DNA of 64,000 nucleotides from Haemonchus contortus (GCA_000469685.2 LS997564.1:12688091-12752090); one strand, 5' to 3'. Positions 1 through 14,200 are shown, numbered from the stretch's first letter. The notes: generated by a model not told the origin, from the letters alone. A program made the numbers and translations.

Positions 1-220
1 CGTTAACACCCCCCCCCCGTCTCTACCTAGTCAAATCCATCTGATTTCGTTTTGTTCAGTTTTGGCTGGTGTGTTATGTTCAGAAGTAGATAGACGTTGC
101 CCTCCGGCCACATTGTCAATTCATTCGTTATTCATATTATGAGACTCATTATGAAGCTGATCATATGTGGCCCTTTCTGTTGTGCGTAGTGCATTTTGGA
201 CAGGATCCTATGACTTTCAG
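1..220 (+). other. Intron of TRAPPC11 at the window edge
   Basis: This stretch holds no exon that I can support. It starts with a poly-C run (positions 10-19) and ends with the acceptor GACTTTCAG at 212-220 that precedes the first located TRAPPC11 exon. Confidence 0.6.
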
Positions 221-2267
221 GTGTTTTCATTAATGTTGCTTGGAATCGAAATGCTCAGTATTTTAAGGAATTATCGACTAGCTTATGAACAATGTAAGGA
301 CCATATGGAAAGCTGGGATGGCGTTGACATTTTCGAATGGCGTACCGTAGTTGGTATTCTGAATTATAAAGTGGGTTAGACGTTTGGTTTTGATCGCCTT
401 ACATTACATTCAATTCTTAAATTCATGGATAGAATACCTTATCTTTATAGATTTGTGAGTTGTGTTTCTTGCACAATATGGCTGTCGAAGCGATCAATCA
501 AATGCGTAGACATCAAGCGATTTTCTTCGCCGGTCCAACCGGCATCTATCCCTCACCGCAATTGGCTAACATCGAGTTGCAACTGTGGAATGCGAAACAG
601 GTGTGCGACCGCCTTGCCAGTTTGACTTGACGTTTCTCTAAAATTTCTTCTTCTTCTTTCCTTCAGTGCTGGCATTTCGCACAGCTTTTTGAACAAGCTG
701 TTGTAAATGGTTTAACGGCGTTGGCCACGTTGAATCCAGGAACACATCTTGGCCTAGCAGCATCGCTTTATTCGGCTGTGAACAAAAACATACTGGCACT
801 AAAAAAGAGTTGGTTATTGTCTTTTCACTCTAGTGGATGACCGTTGCTTAGCCTAAATGTAATGGAATCCAAGTGATACATTAGTTCAGGTAGCCCGATA
901 ACGAAGCCTTATCCAGTTCCTGATCCAATGGCTAACATTCAAAATACTGTAAGCTGCTTGACTATTATTTACTCTTGTCACACTGCATGTTTTCCTCAAT
1001 GTCTATAAATGTTTAATGCCTGAAAGGTAATCTGCTTGTCATTTGCAGGTATTTTTCGGTCAGCGCCCGTGGAGAATTGGCTATGACAGGCTTGCTCCTC
1101 CCAATGTAGAAGAAGATGCCGTTACTGCCATTCTGGTACGTTGTACATTCTCGCCGATTTTCGAATTACTCCTTGAGCTCTAGTTGAACAGATGTGGATT
1201 CGATTGACTATCGACTGGTGTTATGGGAAATTAGGCCTTATAATTTATCGTTTCAGCATCGATTGGTTGTGAATTACGAAGGAGTCATTTCATTGCTGAA
1301 TGCGGCTATGGTTCAGTTCAAGAAGTACGGTTGTTTCCGTATGTATCGAAAGGGAATAATTGAAGTATGTTGATTTTTTTCTGTATGGTTCCATTTCCTC
1401 GCCTTCTCATCTTGCAAACAGTAGTGAATTCTAAAAATGCATGTCAGTGAGTGGTTGAGGCGGCGTCGTCCTGATGATAGATTTTTGCCATCACTGAGTG
1501 GTTCTCCACTGAATAGATTTCGCGTTTCAGCATCTAGTTCTGCTTGAAAGATTATTTACTTACTATTACTCGTTACTATGGGGTGTAGTAACTTCTCCCC
1601 GAAAATTGCGTCGCGCTCGCCGCACCTGATTGCGCGCAGTAGTGCGCTATTAGGGTGAAGGTTTGGACTCCCATTGGAGGGATACGGTACCGCCGCGGAA
1701 TCATTGCAGCTTTCCGTAGGAATTTTAGGAGAAGTACCGCCATCCGTTACTATGTATTCAACCTTGTTTCGGGGTTTAATCTCAGATATAATTTCAGATA
1801 GGTTTCCATATTCTAGTGCTTTAACATCAATTATGGATTCTGCAGTTTATCCTCGTTATTCATTCTTTTCCATCCTTCCTTTTTTCCCTTTCTTTCAAGG
1901 GTAAATTCGAGATGTTGCATAATATTCCTTCATTTTGCAGAAAGCCAGCGTTTATTACCAGAGTGGCGATTTGGTGCGCGCGTTACAGCTATGGGTAGCT
2001 GTTGTGAGGGAGGGTATTCCTCCTGCTATACGGTTGGATATTCTGCAAAAAGCTATCAGTGCTGCATATTGTGCGGCATCTCTCAAGGTCAGCTTTTTTT
2101 ATTCATTTGGAAATTATTTGACATCTGTATAACAATTACAGGACTATGTTTGGTGTTGTGTCCAATTAATGTTGAACTTACCGGCAGCTGAAGAAGGGCT
2201 ACGAGCTGTTCTCCGGTGCCAACCGCCTGCACCGCCTTTTTCACAAAATGATGTGACACCTGCTCAG
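221..2267 (+). CDS. TRAPPC11: TRAPPC11 exons encoding the foie gras domain
   Basis: Eight clustered exons (221-370, 451-600, 667-808, 890-948, 1049-1135, 1257-1364, 1941-2087, 2142-2267) encode the conserved foie gras region, a helical TPR-like block that is the most recognisable part of the family. Visible landmarks in order: ILRNYRLAYEQ and TVVGILNYK, ICELCFLHNMAVEAI, CWHFAQLFEQAVVNGLTAL, PYPVPDPMANIQ, VFFGQRPWRIGYDRLAPPN, LLNAAMVQFKKYG, YYQSGDLVRALQLW, and DYVWCCVQLMLNL. Each aligns in order with the vertebrate protein from memory, and phases are 0 except the 808/890 junction (phase 1). Introns here are 50-100 bp except 1365-1940, unlike the multi-kilobase introns downstream. Confidence 0.92.
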
Positions 2268-5200
2268 GTATTCAATTAACATCTGTCCTGCTGCTGTTAT
2301 GAGTGTCATTCCTGAGGTATTGTCAGAGAGGTTTTTTTTATTATTTCTACCAAAACTTCGAATTTCCATTCGGATTGGAATTTTTATTTATTTATTTGTT
2401 TGACATCAACATCATTTTCTCAACTTATTTAACATCCAAACTTGAGGGACTTGAGAATATGAAATATGTTAAGAATCGCACTTAATTACTTATTTTTGGT
2501 TTGAAACGGTATGCCACACCATTCCAAAGAAGAATTCTATAACTAGGAAGTAAGACATGACAGTTCAATTTTTGTAATGTTCCTATGCAATTGATTTTCA
2601 TCGAATAATCCAAACTTTTAAGAATTGTAATTTTTGAACGCGTTTTGGTCTATTCAGTAGTTTCACCCTCTCATATATTTTCCCATCCTGGGGATATAAG
2701 GTCTTTTGGCGTTGATCATAATATAACGTCTTTTGGCGTTGATCAATCCAGCCCGAGAGATGCACCCCGCAATCGAATTCCATTCAGAATCGTGGTAGGG
2801 TATTGAATGCGTATGTGGCCTATAAACAACGACTTGCGATCGACTGGTACCCGGTCTACGGTGACCAGCTGATGTGCCATTCAGTGCTTTAATGACCGAC
2901 CGCGAAAGGATAGAAGGCTTGATTGGTCTAGCGTATATCGATCCGGGATTTGAACCCGTGACCATGTGTGTGTGATAGTGAGCCAATTGCCTTTTCACCA
3001 CCGCCGCCTTCACCCAGGAGTACATTTGTCTCTCAATGCATATGATGCGTACAGGTTATGGTATATTGTGACGTTCAACTAATTGAGAAGCCGTTTGAGA
3101 ATCCGAATATGAAAATAGACGAACAGGATTAATGCGCTCGCCGTCAATCGTCAATATGAAAGTTTTAAACACTTAACATCGATCTTAAATGTATAGGAGC
3201 ATGAGGCATTGGGTTTTGCCAGTGATTTGTGGGGACCACTTCATATCCAGCCCTTACTGGGTCATTGTTTTCGATTGAGTCGTCCAATATCATTTCGAAG
3301 ACAGTGCCAGAACATCCATTGATTTTGACATCAGACATTGACATTGATTCATAATCAAGAACAAAATAAGTTGTCGGATGTAGCTGAGTCCTTGAAACAT
3401 TGAGCGATCGCTTTTACTGCTCCCTCGGTCCGTATTCTGTCATGTATTAAGTCCGTCACATAGCTATAATTAGCAATTTGACTATTGTAATTATGGAATG
3501 ATGAGCAATTACTCATCGTCTAAAGGTTCAGACACCAGTGCGTAGGCATAGTACGGATAATCGAAACGAAAGCGATGTTGTTCATTCCTTGTAAAATCAC
3601 TATCGTTCCATTGGTAGTTTTTAGCAAGAAAAAACGGTCTTCGACTGTTTTTCGTTTATCTGTTTTCTGGAACGATTTCGTCTAATCTCCAGGGAGTGGG
3701 TCATTGAGAGGCTGCATTTGATTGTTTGAAATATGTCTTTCTGGTGAGTGGTGGTCTAGTTGCATGTGGCGCACGTATCATACGCATTGTCCCGAGAGCG
3801 AATCCAGGCTGATACTCGCTCAGCCCAAACTGGCCTTGATACAGGCTTGTTTGATAGGATGGATGTACTATTTTGGGCATTGGCTTTCCACCACAAGTCA
3901 TTGTATAGGCCTCGTACGCATTCGAATGCTACTACGATTCGGAATGGGATTTGGATGTTGGGAAGGGAATGATTGATGCCAAAAGCCGTATACTTTTATC
4001 TCGTTCCCAGCTGAACCTGCTAAAGGAGTGACGCCTTGGAAGTTTTGACTTCCTCGTGGTGTACGGTGCAAGAAATGCAGTGTCTGTAGAAGAGTACCTG
4101 TGAATAGAGGCTTACCCAGAGCCTTTGAACACCCACAGTAGTTTTTTTTGAGCATATCTCCACACAGACTATGGTTTAATGGGACGAATCATAGATTTCT
4201 GAGTTGGTAGGATGTTGCAGGTGTACTACTCTATATCTAAGACTCCAATGAATTCGGCAAAGCCAAAAAACCAAATAAAGCTATAGCTATCCCTGTCAAA
4301 GCCCATGGCAAAATTTCTTCTAGTAGGACTTTTGTTCTTGCTGCTTGGCGGAAACTTATTCGGTTTGTGCACAGTTTCGATTTTGAGACTTCTCAAAATT
4401 AAATACTTACTTAGTGCTTTTAAAATTCGCCCTAAAAATACAACACGATAACTGAAGACCCTCACTAGGATTGAGTGATGTCTAGGTCTTTCAAACCCTG
4501 CATTTTTGAGCTGCACCCTGACCTTGTTGTGATCCGGTATCGATACTGATCTAAAGGCAGTTGCTAAGTGAACAAACTTTTATCCTGCTTTTTGCTGGAT
4601 AGTTTACGTACAAGAGTTTTGAAATGGTAGATGGCTGTAAGGGGGGGGGGGGGGCAGGAAGGCAGGAAAAGAATCTGAAAAAGGAGGCAAAGTTCGTTGT
4701 GGGAATAGTTGAGCTAATAGCACTGCGGTAAAAAATTACTTTTTTTATACGCTCACTCTTGTTCCTATTGAGCTGTTACACTCGTTCCGCGCCATTCGCC
4801 ATCATTTTTACTTATTGTTAGGTGGAAAAATTGAGATAAGTTATTTTGCCTTGTCGGAGGCCCTGTTCAAAATGCCGTAGATTGGTCAACAGATTCTTGC
4901 TGATTGATCACGTCCAAACCTCTTGGAGTAGGAGTTTCTACTGCTTGGCGAAACTCTGGTCGGTTGATGCCACGATGCAACCTACGACCTTACGAATGCG
5001 CTCTGAATAGTGACAGCGAGCAGATATAACCAAATTGTCTATTTATATTGACAGAGTATTGTTGTGATACTCTTCCGCTGTGAAATCCAACTACGAATTT
5101 GTCTTCATCGACGAATTTGTACTTTACGCTTTTTTAACACCAAACGCTTCGCGCTTGTAACTGAAAAGAGCACTGCGTTGGCTGAGCGCACGGCTTTTTC

Positions 5201-8200
5201 CAATAAGTTGGAGGGCAGTTTAAACTTCGTGATATTCTTAATACTTCCCGAAGGAGGAAAAGTGTTGTGATATACATATGGTTGTAAGGTTTTCGTAGAA
5301 GAAAATTGACTTCAATTGCAGATGGCGCAATATCAACAGAACTGGGTGAAGCTGTTCACGGAACGCCAATTTTTCAGTATACAAGCGTCTCACATTGACA
5401 CATTTGTGACCGTTCAGGTTGGTTATGGGTTACATAGTGCAATGAGGTTTTTACTTGGTTCTTATATTGGCTGATATAGGCGGCGTTCCTTGAAACCGAT
5501 CCAGTGCAGTTGGACGCCAAGGTCCCGGTACGTATCTGTCTTCGGTCGTCGGCTGTCCATCCTATCTGGTACGTGTTAATGAAGTCCCCTCAGTTTTACA
5601 GCTCCGAACTCTGCGATGTTCCAGATGTTCCACAACAGAATATCGTTCAGAGAATAAGTATGAGAGAGGCGCCATTTTCGGGAAGAACTTACCACACCCT
5701 AGTTCGCATCTTCCTTGCTTCTAAATTGCTTTTTTTTCAGCTCGCCTGACTCAAATTTTTTACGAGGATTGCTTTGATATTTGTGTAAGCTTGCATTGCA
5801 GCTGCAGGATTATGACCGACTTGATATTTGTCAGGAATAGTTTATACTAGAAATTAGTGAACAAACTGCCTAGTTAACACAAAATATTATACAGGGTGCG
5901 GCAAAAGTTCTGGCAAAGCCCGTTTCAGGTTCCCTATAAGAAAATTAGGCCTTTGATCTCGACAGGATCTGTGCCTTTATTTACTGCGAGTCCTCTTCTG
6001 TACATTCCATGAATTGGCCGTTCTTGAATATGCCATTTTACGAAATGATGACAAGCAAAAACCAACAAGCCCCCATCCTGCACCTCCATCTGGCTAGATG
6101 CACGGCAAAGACCATCTTCAAACAGCTCCAGGTTCCCTTCGGAACCATGTACAACAACGTCAACAGGTACAAGGATTGTTGGAAGGATTGTCACTAGCCA
6201 CCTTCAACTTCGCTGTTATAAGATTAGAAAAGCTCACATGCGTATGAAGAAGACTAGGCTCAAAAGATGTGAGGAGCTTTTAAAGCCATTTTCGCAGGCA
6301 CGGCACAGCAACATCCTTTTCAATGACGAATGTCTGTTTTCAACAGATCAATTCCTGAACCCCAAAACGATGGGATGATAGCGGGAAGCCCTGCAGAAGC
6401 CAGCCAACATGGAGGGATTGCTCAGCGATCAGTACACCCCAAGTTGTTGGTGGTTTTTGGGACAATCACATCGGACGGCTAAATGCCCCTGATCTTCTTT
6501 TAGAAAGGGATCAAGGTGGATAGTAACACCTACTTAGAAGGCATTTTGGAAAAGGAGGAACACTCCTGAGCGAAATCCCATTTCGGCAACCGGACATGGA
6601 CTTGTCAACAGGACTCAGCTCTAGCACACAGGTCCAAGGTGGTACAGAACTGGTGCGCAACGCTTTTCCCAGACTTCATCTCGTCGGAGGATTGGCCCCA
6701 AAACAGTCCAGGCCTAAATTCATAGGACTATTCCGTGTGGTCAGTCGTGTGGTCAGTAAGCCTGCTCTTCTAAGCATAGAAGCTTGGATGCTCTACGTGC
6801 AACCCTTATTGAAGCAGGGTTTGGACGATGACTACCTCCGTGCCGCCGTTGACGCATTTCCTAGGAGACTTTCAGCCTGTATTCGCGCAGAAGTAGGCTG
6901 TTCCGAGATATACTCTGTCTTTGTGATCTATATAGCTGTTGATAAAAGCTGTTGGAGTCGTATTATGTATCGATCGATTTGACCATTTTTACGACCATAT
7001 TTACCGTTGCCGGAACTTTTGCCGCACCCTGTATTTACTGAGAGGCGGGCATACCTGTTCCAACAGCACTGAAACGCACTGGTCACTGGGTTAGTTGGCT
7101 TTCCAATCGTCTTTACTCTTGGTGTGGCTGTCAATCGTCTTGCTTTAACGGGCGGCTTACTATTAGCGATCGTTTTCCTAGGGAAGCTGCTAGTTCGTGT
7201 AGGGGAAGGGTCCTCATTTATGGAATTACTCTGTGCCTTATTTTCATTTTAAACTGAAAGTATATTATGAAGTTTGGTGCTTCCTTCAAGAAAAAGAAAC
7301 GAGTGACGGTACATGTGAGGTATAGAATTGAGTTAATTTCCATCGAAGAAATCACGTTCCTGTCTTTCCAGCTTGTCGGCCGCGGTCGTCGGCTGTGATA
7401 TTGAACGACGACGTCGGAATCCTGTAGCCGTTTCAGACGTCATGCCGCTTGTTCAGGCTTTACGACAGTCCATCACGTTGGAACCTAAGAAGAAAACTGC
7501 CGTCATTGTCATGCTAGATCTTTCTAAAGCCCAGATTCAGAAAGGACAAACTTTATGGGTTGGTTTTAGTTACTCTTTTGGATTCAAAAAACTACAAAAA
7601 GTACGTTGGGGTACTCAGGTAAGTATTAACCAAAGAAGCTCTCTCTCTCTGTAGAGTTGATGAAATGGAGCCGTTGAAGTCGCCTGTAGGAAAAGCTTGA
7701 TTGAAGCAAAAAAATTGAAGATAACTTTCAAGAAAACACCAACAAGTGAATAAACTTCTCTGCGCTTTCAGATCACGCGAGTTTGTTTGGAAATAGGCGA
7801 TCGTCATTCAAAAATGTTCGGCCAGTTGGAGTACAATTTCGATCATACGGTTCTACAATCTCAACGTCCACGTTCTGAGTTTGGTTCTAATATGTTGAGG
7901 TACGGTATCTCCGAAAATTTCTTTCCGCATTATGAGTTGCGGTGTAGGGATACTGCCTGATGATTTAAGAAGTGAATTCGACTTAAGGATTGCCGCCTCG
8001 GATGGTGATCTGGAAGCTAACCCGTCTTCAACGCGTGTGAGCTGCCTGGTCGCGGAGATTGCTGCCGCTACCCTTGAATTGAAGAATACGTGTAATCATA
8101 GAATTGAGGCCGTTCGGTATGATTTATAAAATACCAGTTGTTGTTTCTGTAGTTATCCATCATGTATATGTTTCGATTTGGTGAAAATTACAAGAAGCGT

Positions 8201-11200
8201 TGGCACCATACCCATTACTCAGTGATACAGTCTCGAATCGACTCGAGCCTGCTCAACTAGAACTTCACCCTTCTGTGCTCAGCAAAGGGTATCATTTGGG
8301 CTGAAAAAGAAGAAACGCTGTTTATCAGGCGATGTTCAAAGTTGATTGTGTACGTTTCGTGTGCTTTGCATAGAATGTGAAGGACAGTCGCTCAGCCTGA
8401 CTTGTGGTGGATGCATATATGCAAGTGGGCATTTTAGCTTACCATATGAATCTGATACAAGTTCAGCGAATCCTGAGGCAGGAAAGGCTTATTGGCCTTT
8501 GAGGGTATCTATTCCGGATTCGATTCAGATCGTTTAACGGGTCGTTACACCAAAACCCTACATTTTGTGTGGATCAATCTGAAGCTGAAACAGTCATAAT
8601 ATGTATAAGGGCACAAAATCTGGTGTTTTTAAAACTGTTGTTGTTCGATCTACAAGTTAAGAAAAGTAAAGTACTTGACATCAACCAGTTTCAAGTCGGA
8701 GCGTATCAAGCAGTCCTAAAGAAGCTGGTCAACGGCAGGTTCATGATTTCTCTCATGTTATGACTCAAGCTTTTGTTCGTGCTTTCACCCATAAGAATCT
8801 CACAATGATAGAGTAATGTGTATCCTCCCTAACAAATTTTTGTAATGTGCTATTACTAGTTCAAAGGCAAGTTCACGATAATCTTGAGGACCCGTTTTTT
8901 TTTCGAAAAGTGGTAGTATAGATTGGAAATAGTTCATCGGTAGTGAAGAAAGCGAAATGATTCGCCGACTTCGAGAAAATTATGGCTCCCCAAAAGCAGG
9001 GGAAGTAGAGGTTGGACGAGGTTGCCATGACGGAAATAACATGGAAGGAGTATTCGGACGACGTTCCAGTTGTTCGAGCTGACTACATCAAGCAAGAACA
9101 GTACAGAACTGCCTTCCACTGTCGCTTTGGGTTATTACAAGTTGTTTTTACTTCCTACATGGGTTCCCTTGTGATCGGTGCAACCTCTACAATGCCGGTG
9201 AGACTCGTCCGAGGATACACACGGGCCAATTTTTGAGCCTTTATAACCCCCTAACCAAGGCCGTTTTCCGACCTAGTAGTGCCAGGTATGGTATACGCGG
9301 GGGCCTGAAATCCATCCTGTGAGGGAATCTCAGAAACCATTTTCATCGTGAACTGTGCCTTTAGCATTTGCCGTAGGCTGTGGGAAATAGGATCGTTCCT
9401 ATGTTTACCAAGGAAATACGCACCAGTTTCTTTCAGAGTGCATTAACCATTAGTAGGTCCACTACCTAAGCACTCTTTATATGAGAGATTCAATTAGAAG
9501 CTCGGAAATTCTTCCGCTGGGCCTTGTCAATGTCGCGTACACCTCGCTCCTTGCTGTTCTCGCCTCCATATGAGTTCGATTCCCCAAAAGATGATATTGA
9601 GTTAGTTTTAGGTAGGGGAACTGCACAAGCGGATAGCCATTCGTCAAGCGTACGTATTCTCACCATTGCTCAACAGATAGCACTCTGTATATGACTGATT
9701 CCACTCAAGCTTTAGCACGTTGACGACCGCAGCCTTTTTCGACCGCGCGCCGCGTGGGACCAAGCCATTTTTTGCGTCGTTTAATGCATCCCGACCCCGG
9801 GACGCATTGTCCCACAGGAACCATTTTTTCTGGCTTTAAAGGTAAGGTAACAAAATTAAATGACAAATGCACGAGAAAGCGGTAATGAGCGGTATAAAAG
9901 ATACCGGTCAGTGCTGAGAAGAATTTTCTAGTGATTTACCGAAATTTCGAGAATCGTCTGGAGGGTCGGGGCATTTCATTTCTACGTTTTCTATTTCTAC
10001 GTCAACCATGGATTCAGCTGATTCGATTCAGTCAATGAGCTTGAAGCAGGTCTCGAAGAGTTATTGCTTGAAAGTAAAGAAGAGAGATTTAGACATTTCC
10101 AAGGATTGATTGCAACCCTGAGATATCCCCTTCTGACTTTAGCTCTACCCGGGGTAATATAGACTCTTCAGTCCACTGTAGTAGCGTTGCCATAAAAAAA
10201 ACAAATTTCAAAAGTATTATCGCTTTTGTCCTGCGTCCCGGCGTCGGGACGCATTGTCCCATCGAGCCAAAACGTACGTCCTGGCATCGGAACGCACGGT
10301 CGCCAACGTGTTAAGAATGCTTGAATACGATTTATTAGCCATTCAGGTTGGATTTCAAACGTAATGAACAGCAGACGACCGAAGCAATAGCGGTTCTGTT
10401 TGTCGACGAGAATGATGAGCTTCGATCTGAACTGACCATTGTAGGAGCCGAGGCGGTAGAATCTGGTGAGACGGTGCGTTGTTTCGCTACTTGGTATAAA
10501 GTATTTCGTTGACGGTATCGCTTCAAGTTCTGAATCGTTTCCAGATCCACGTTCCAGTACGGTTTTCCGCCCAACTTGTTGGAAATATCGACTTGGAGTT
10601 AGAGGTGAGTAGTGATCCCATCCCAATCGGAAACGATCTTCATGGGAATAGAACAAGGAGTTGTCCATGTGAAATAATAGCCTCTGTAGCGCACACTAAC
10701 TTTGACATCATTTTTTCAAATAGAACATTAGAAAAATATGTATATGCGAGCAACTTTTCCATTTATTTTTTTTGGAGGAGTTCCGCCCGCGGGCCCTGAT
10801 CAGGTGTTGAGTGTTGCCTGATCCCTTTCGATCATGAGATGTTTCTTTCTGTCCTACAGGATCTGGTAGAACTGGAGATCTCATTTGACCTTTATGTTTT
10901 AATAAATCCTTGATTATAGGTCCTTCTTACACTATCAAGAAAATTGTTTCGAATGTTTTCTATTTCTTGAAAAGGACCATGTATCGTAAAAGCGGGGTTC
11001 CGAGCGGAAATCCGCCGCGCGAGGTGAGAGGCACAGTTGCGCGTGCGACCCTTTGAACGTGGCGGAAACACCTTACGGTTCGGTACCACAGTCGTGAGCG
11101 GCTGCTACATGCATTACGGCATTCACGGAAGATGATTAGACGTCTTCGTAGCGTTCTCCGAAACCGTTCACGGTTCAGATTGAGTCAGATCAAGAAAACA

Positions 11201-14200
11201 CCTACACTAGGAGATAGTTCTCTGCCGGCTAATATCAGATTGAATGCTCGATTCCTGTTCTTGCTTTCTAACAATTTTCATAGTCGCATTCGCATTAGCT
11301 CTCTATGTCAGAGATTTATAAGAATTTCAGACGAGTTATCTGCTCTTGGGTGAGACTCGACGTCGAACAGGTCGAATCCATTTGACTATCACTGCTCGAG
11401 AACCTCTTAGCGTGAATAGTGGTGTGCTCAGTATGAATGTAAGATTTTATTTTTGCATTCATATTCTGTTTTATTTTCATGAGCACTGATTAAGGGACTT
11501 CCACTGGCCTCCATTCTCAATCACAGCGAATATGTCATCAAAGCTGAAGTCACAGCCAATGCTAACATTATTATCACTCACGTTGAATGGCTTCTGGTAA
11601 GTTTCCTAACCGGCCACTGATGTAGTGGACCCGTCAGTTTTTGACCTTTATAGATTTTCGCTTGATTGTGCTTCTACTGGATTGCTTAGCGCATTTGTTT
11701 GATATTGGAGGGATGTTATTCGTTAAGGAAATACAGCGCTCAAATTGGTTGGCACTAAGTGGACCAAAAATTGATTAAGCTCATGATTTACTAGGAAACA
11801 GACTACTCAGATATCGTTCAATCTGTTTGGGTTCAGAGATAGAAACGTAGTTTGGGGAGGGGGGTGAGGGGTGAGGGAGAAGCACCGCTTTTTTTTCACA
11901 TAAGTTTCACCTTTTTGCAAGTCGTAGGAGGCAAGCCGATGATGTGCAACGGCTAGAAAAAGGCGGAGTTCAATGAAAGGAACGAAAGCATTTGTTGGGA
12001 ACTGAACTTCATTCACCCTATGCTTTTGTCAAGGAGATAAAGGCACTGCATCGCTCTTGAAAACTCACAGATTCGAACTTCGATTGCGTTGCTATGCCTT
12101 TCATTAAAAAGATACATATATTTTGCCTTTTCCGGGATGCAGAAAGGTTGTCAAACCTCAACATTATGTTAAAATTGGCGGTTGGTCAGAGTAACCTAGA
12201 CATGCTTGAAGAATGTTTACATTCAGGCTGATGTCTTGACGCCTATCGGAGAGCAAGTGTGTGCCAAAACCACAGAAGGTATGAAAATCGTACAAGACAA
12301 GAAACCGAGAAGTTTGAGTGAACTCAAATTATTTTTCAGATTACCTATCCGAGAGCGAGGTGATTACCTACTGCTGTGCTGTCGCTATCAAAACTTCTGA
12401 GGACGACGTTGAGACACCGCTCGGACGATTGGCAATTGAGTGGAAACGGTATGTTGAAGATCATCTGAAGTCCGATCGTAGTCATTCCTGCTAGGATAGA
12501 TCTGAGGTTCCCATATTAATGTTCATAAAGGCGGATACACAAACTCATATTTCGGCCCAGCTGGCCCCCACTTTGGCCCACCTATCCGAACGTTTGTCTC
12601 TAAGGCACTACATTTTACGTTACGGGGATAAATGAACAGTCGAGTTTTACATTCCCGTTTTTCAAGGAAGCTTTGTGACCCCATGGAAATAAAAACTTTC
12701 TGTGAGCGTCGGAGGAGCTCATAACTGCTGTACAGTATTGCGAAAAGAGGAAGGAATTGTGAAGAATGGTGAATCGCAGAGCAGAGCTGTCACCATTTCT
12801 AACTCTGTACCACTGCATTGACTTTCCCATTATCGTTGAAGTGGGATGGCTAGATTGTCTTGGTCCCTCGATCTTTTTTTTAATTTTATGTTTATTATTT
12901 TGATTCACGACCCGCGAAGCCCTTTGGTCCAATTAGTAACCTATGCTCCTGTTTTTTTTCTCAAAACTGTCAGTTTTTGATGGCTTATTGTGTTCCGAAT
13001 GTGTTGTTTTAATAGGCTACAGCAACAATGTTATTTGTTTTTGTGGAGCAGGACTGAAGGTTGAATCGCTACTGGAAGACGTTAAGAAAACTCTTTCCAT
13101 TCCATTTCGAACTCAAGTAATTAAACGAAAAAACGGTAAAATACATTCGGCTTCAGTTAGTCACGGCATGGTGTTCGGGTGCATCTAATTCCGTACAGCG
13201 ACTTGTGAGAGAGCTTTATCCTACCGCTTTCATACTTTGATGAAATGATTAGCAAAATAATATTGTAACCAGACAACCCAGTCAAATCTACATTCTTTCA
13301 AATCGAGTTTTCGAAGAAACAGTAACAGTAAACTATTAGGCTGTTATGGAACGTTTTCTATACTTACTTATAAAAGTTATTAGGAAAATAATGAATTAGT
13401 AAAGTGTTAAGCACTGTAGTTGATGTGGTCGGATCAAAAACCGGCGTCATGGAGGAAATATTTGCAGAACAGATGGTGTGAGCACTGTACGATCGGTTGT
13501 ACCCTTATGTCGAGTGCCGTTGGTACAGTGTCCCATAACGATCAGTGGTACATTAGTGGACCCACGAGCAGCTACCGTACGTAATCCGATCAGAGTAGCC
13601 TACTCGATACAAAGTCATTCGAAAGAGGTAATCTTTTTCGATTATATAATGCTGTACATATCTTGATACGCTTTTCTAGCATAATAATAATCCATTGGCA
13701 AGTGTAAGATAATTGTTAGAAGAGTATCAGAATCGTTACCCGTTTTTAACTTATTTTTTCATGATACCTGGAAAGGTCATGGGCCGTGACAGAACAGCAA
13801 CAAAACAGGAATACTGGTACAAAATCGAAATCCTTTTCAGTTTGCAACTAATAGTTTAAACTGCTCAATTAAGCCCCAAGGAAGAAGGAACAAGACTACA
13901 TGCGAAGAAACGAGGGGCAAAGAGGAGTAGTAGGGTAAAGATTTGCAAACGCGACGCTATTTTTCGTTTATGATAAATATTGCGCCTTTTTGCAAACATG
14001 GAAAACAGAAATAGAAATCACCTCTTTGACTGCAACGTGTAGTGCCAGGCGTCACGTTGCCACAGTTACTCCAGCCTTCTTGATGGCTTTTTGAAGGCAC
14101 AATTCACTATAGTTCTGGGGTATCTAGTTTTGGACAAATAATGGAAGTAATAGTCCGGATTAATGCAGAACTGGCGTAGAAAATGTGGAAATCGGAGTGT

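Larger units (their letters stand above)
2268..5321 (+). other. TRAPPC11 intron, 3 kb, containing two SINE copies
   Basis: This intron runs from the GTATTC donor at 2268 to the acceptor TTGCAG at 5321. It holds the SINE copies at 2688-3022 (minus) and 3738-3988 (plus), and a poly-G run at about 4640-4654. The rest is AT-rich sequence in which I see no coding signal; flanking exons join in phase without anything between them. Confidence 0.7.
5569..7371 (+). other. TRAPPC11 intron occupied by a Tc1/mariner-type element
   Basis: This intron begins with a GTACGTG donor and ends with the acceptor CTTTCCAG at 7371. More than half of it is the element at 5892-7031. The exon codon split (TG + C) across the intron is preserved, so the insertion lies within non-coding sequence and should leave the mature transcript unaffected. 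Confidence 0.75.
8117..10346 (+). other. TRAPPC11 intron, 2.2 kb, containing a MITE, an orphan ORF and a piggyBac-derived element
   Basis: The donor is CG|GTATGA and the acceptor CATTCAG at 10346. From left to right it holds an unassigned open stretch at about 8195-8290, a MITE at 8863-9362, an exon-like ORF at 9530-9649 and a piggyBac-derived element at 9712-10314. The last element ends only about 30 bp before the next exon. Confidence 0.65.

Noticed and set aside
8195..8290. Plus-strand stretch reading ALAPYPLLSDTVSNRLE and onward to VLSKG before a GTATCA, as a possible extra TRAPPC11 exon
   Set aside because: No acceptor gives the required phase; exons ending 8116 and starting 10347 join in frame without it.
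8569..8763. 64-codon plus-strand open frame inside a TRAPPC11 intron
   Set aside because: No matching splice sites and no resemblance to the family; hydrophobic, AT-driven composition.
10168..10668. 166-codon minus-strand frame, the longest in the region
   Set aside because: It is the antisense of TRAPPC11 exons 10347-10473 and 10545-10604 and of the piggyBac end.
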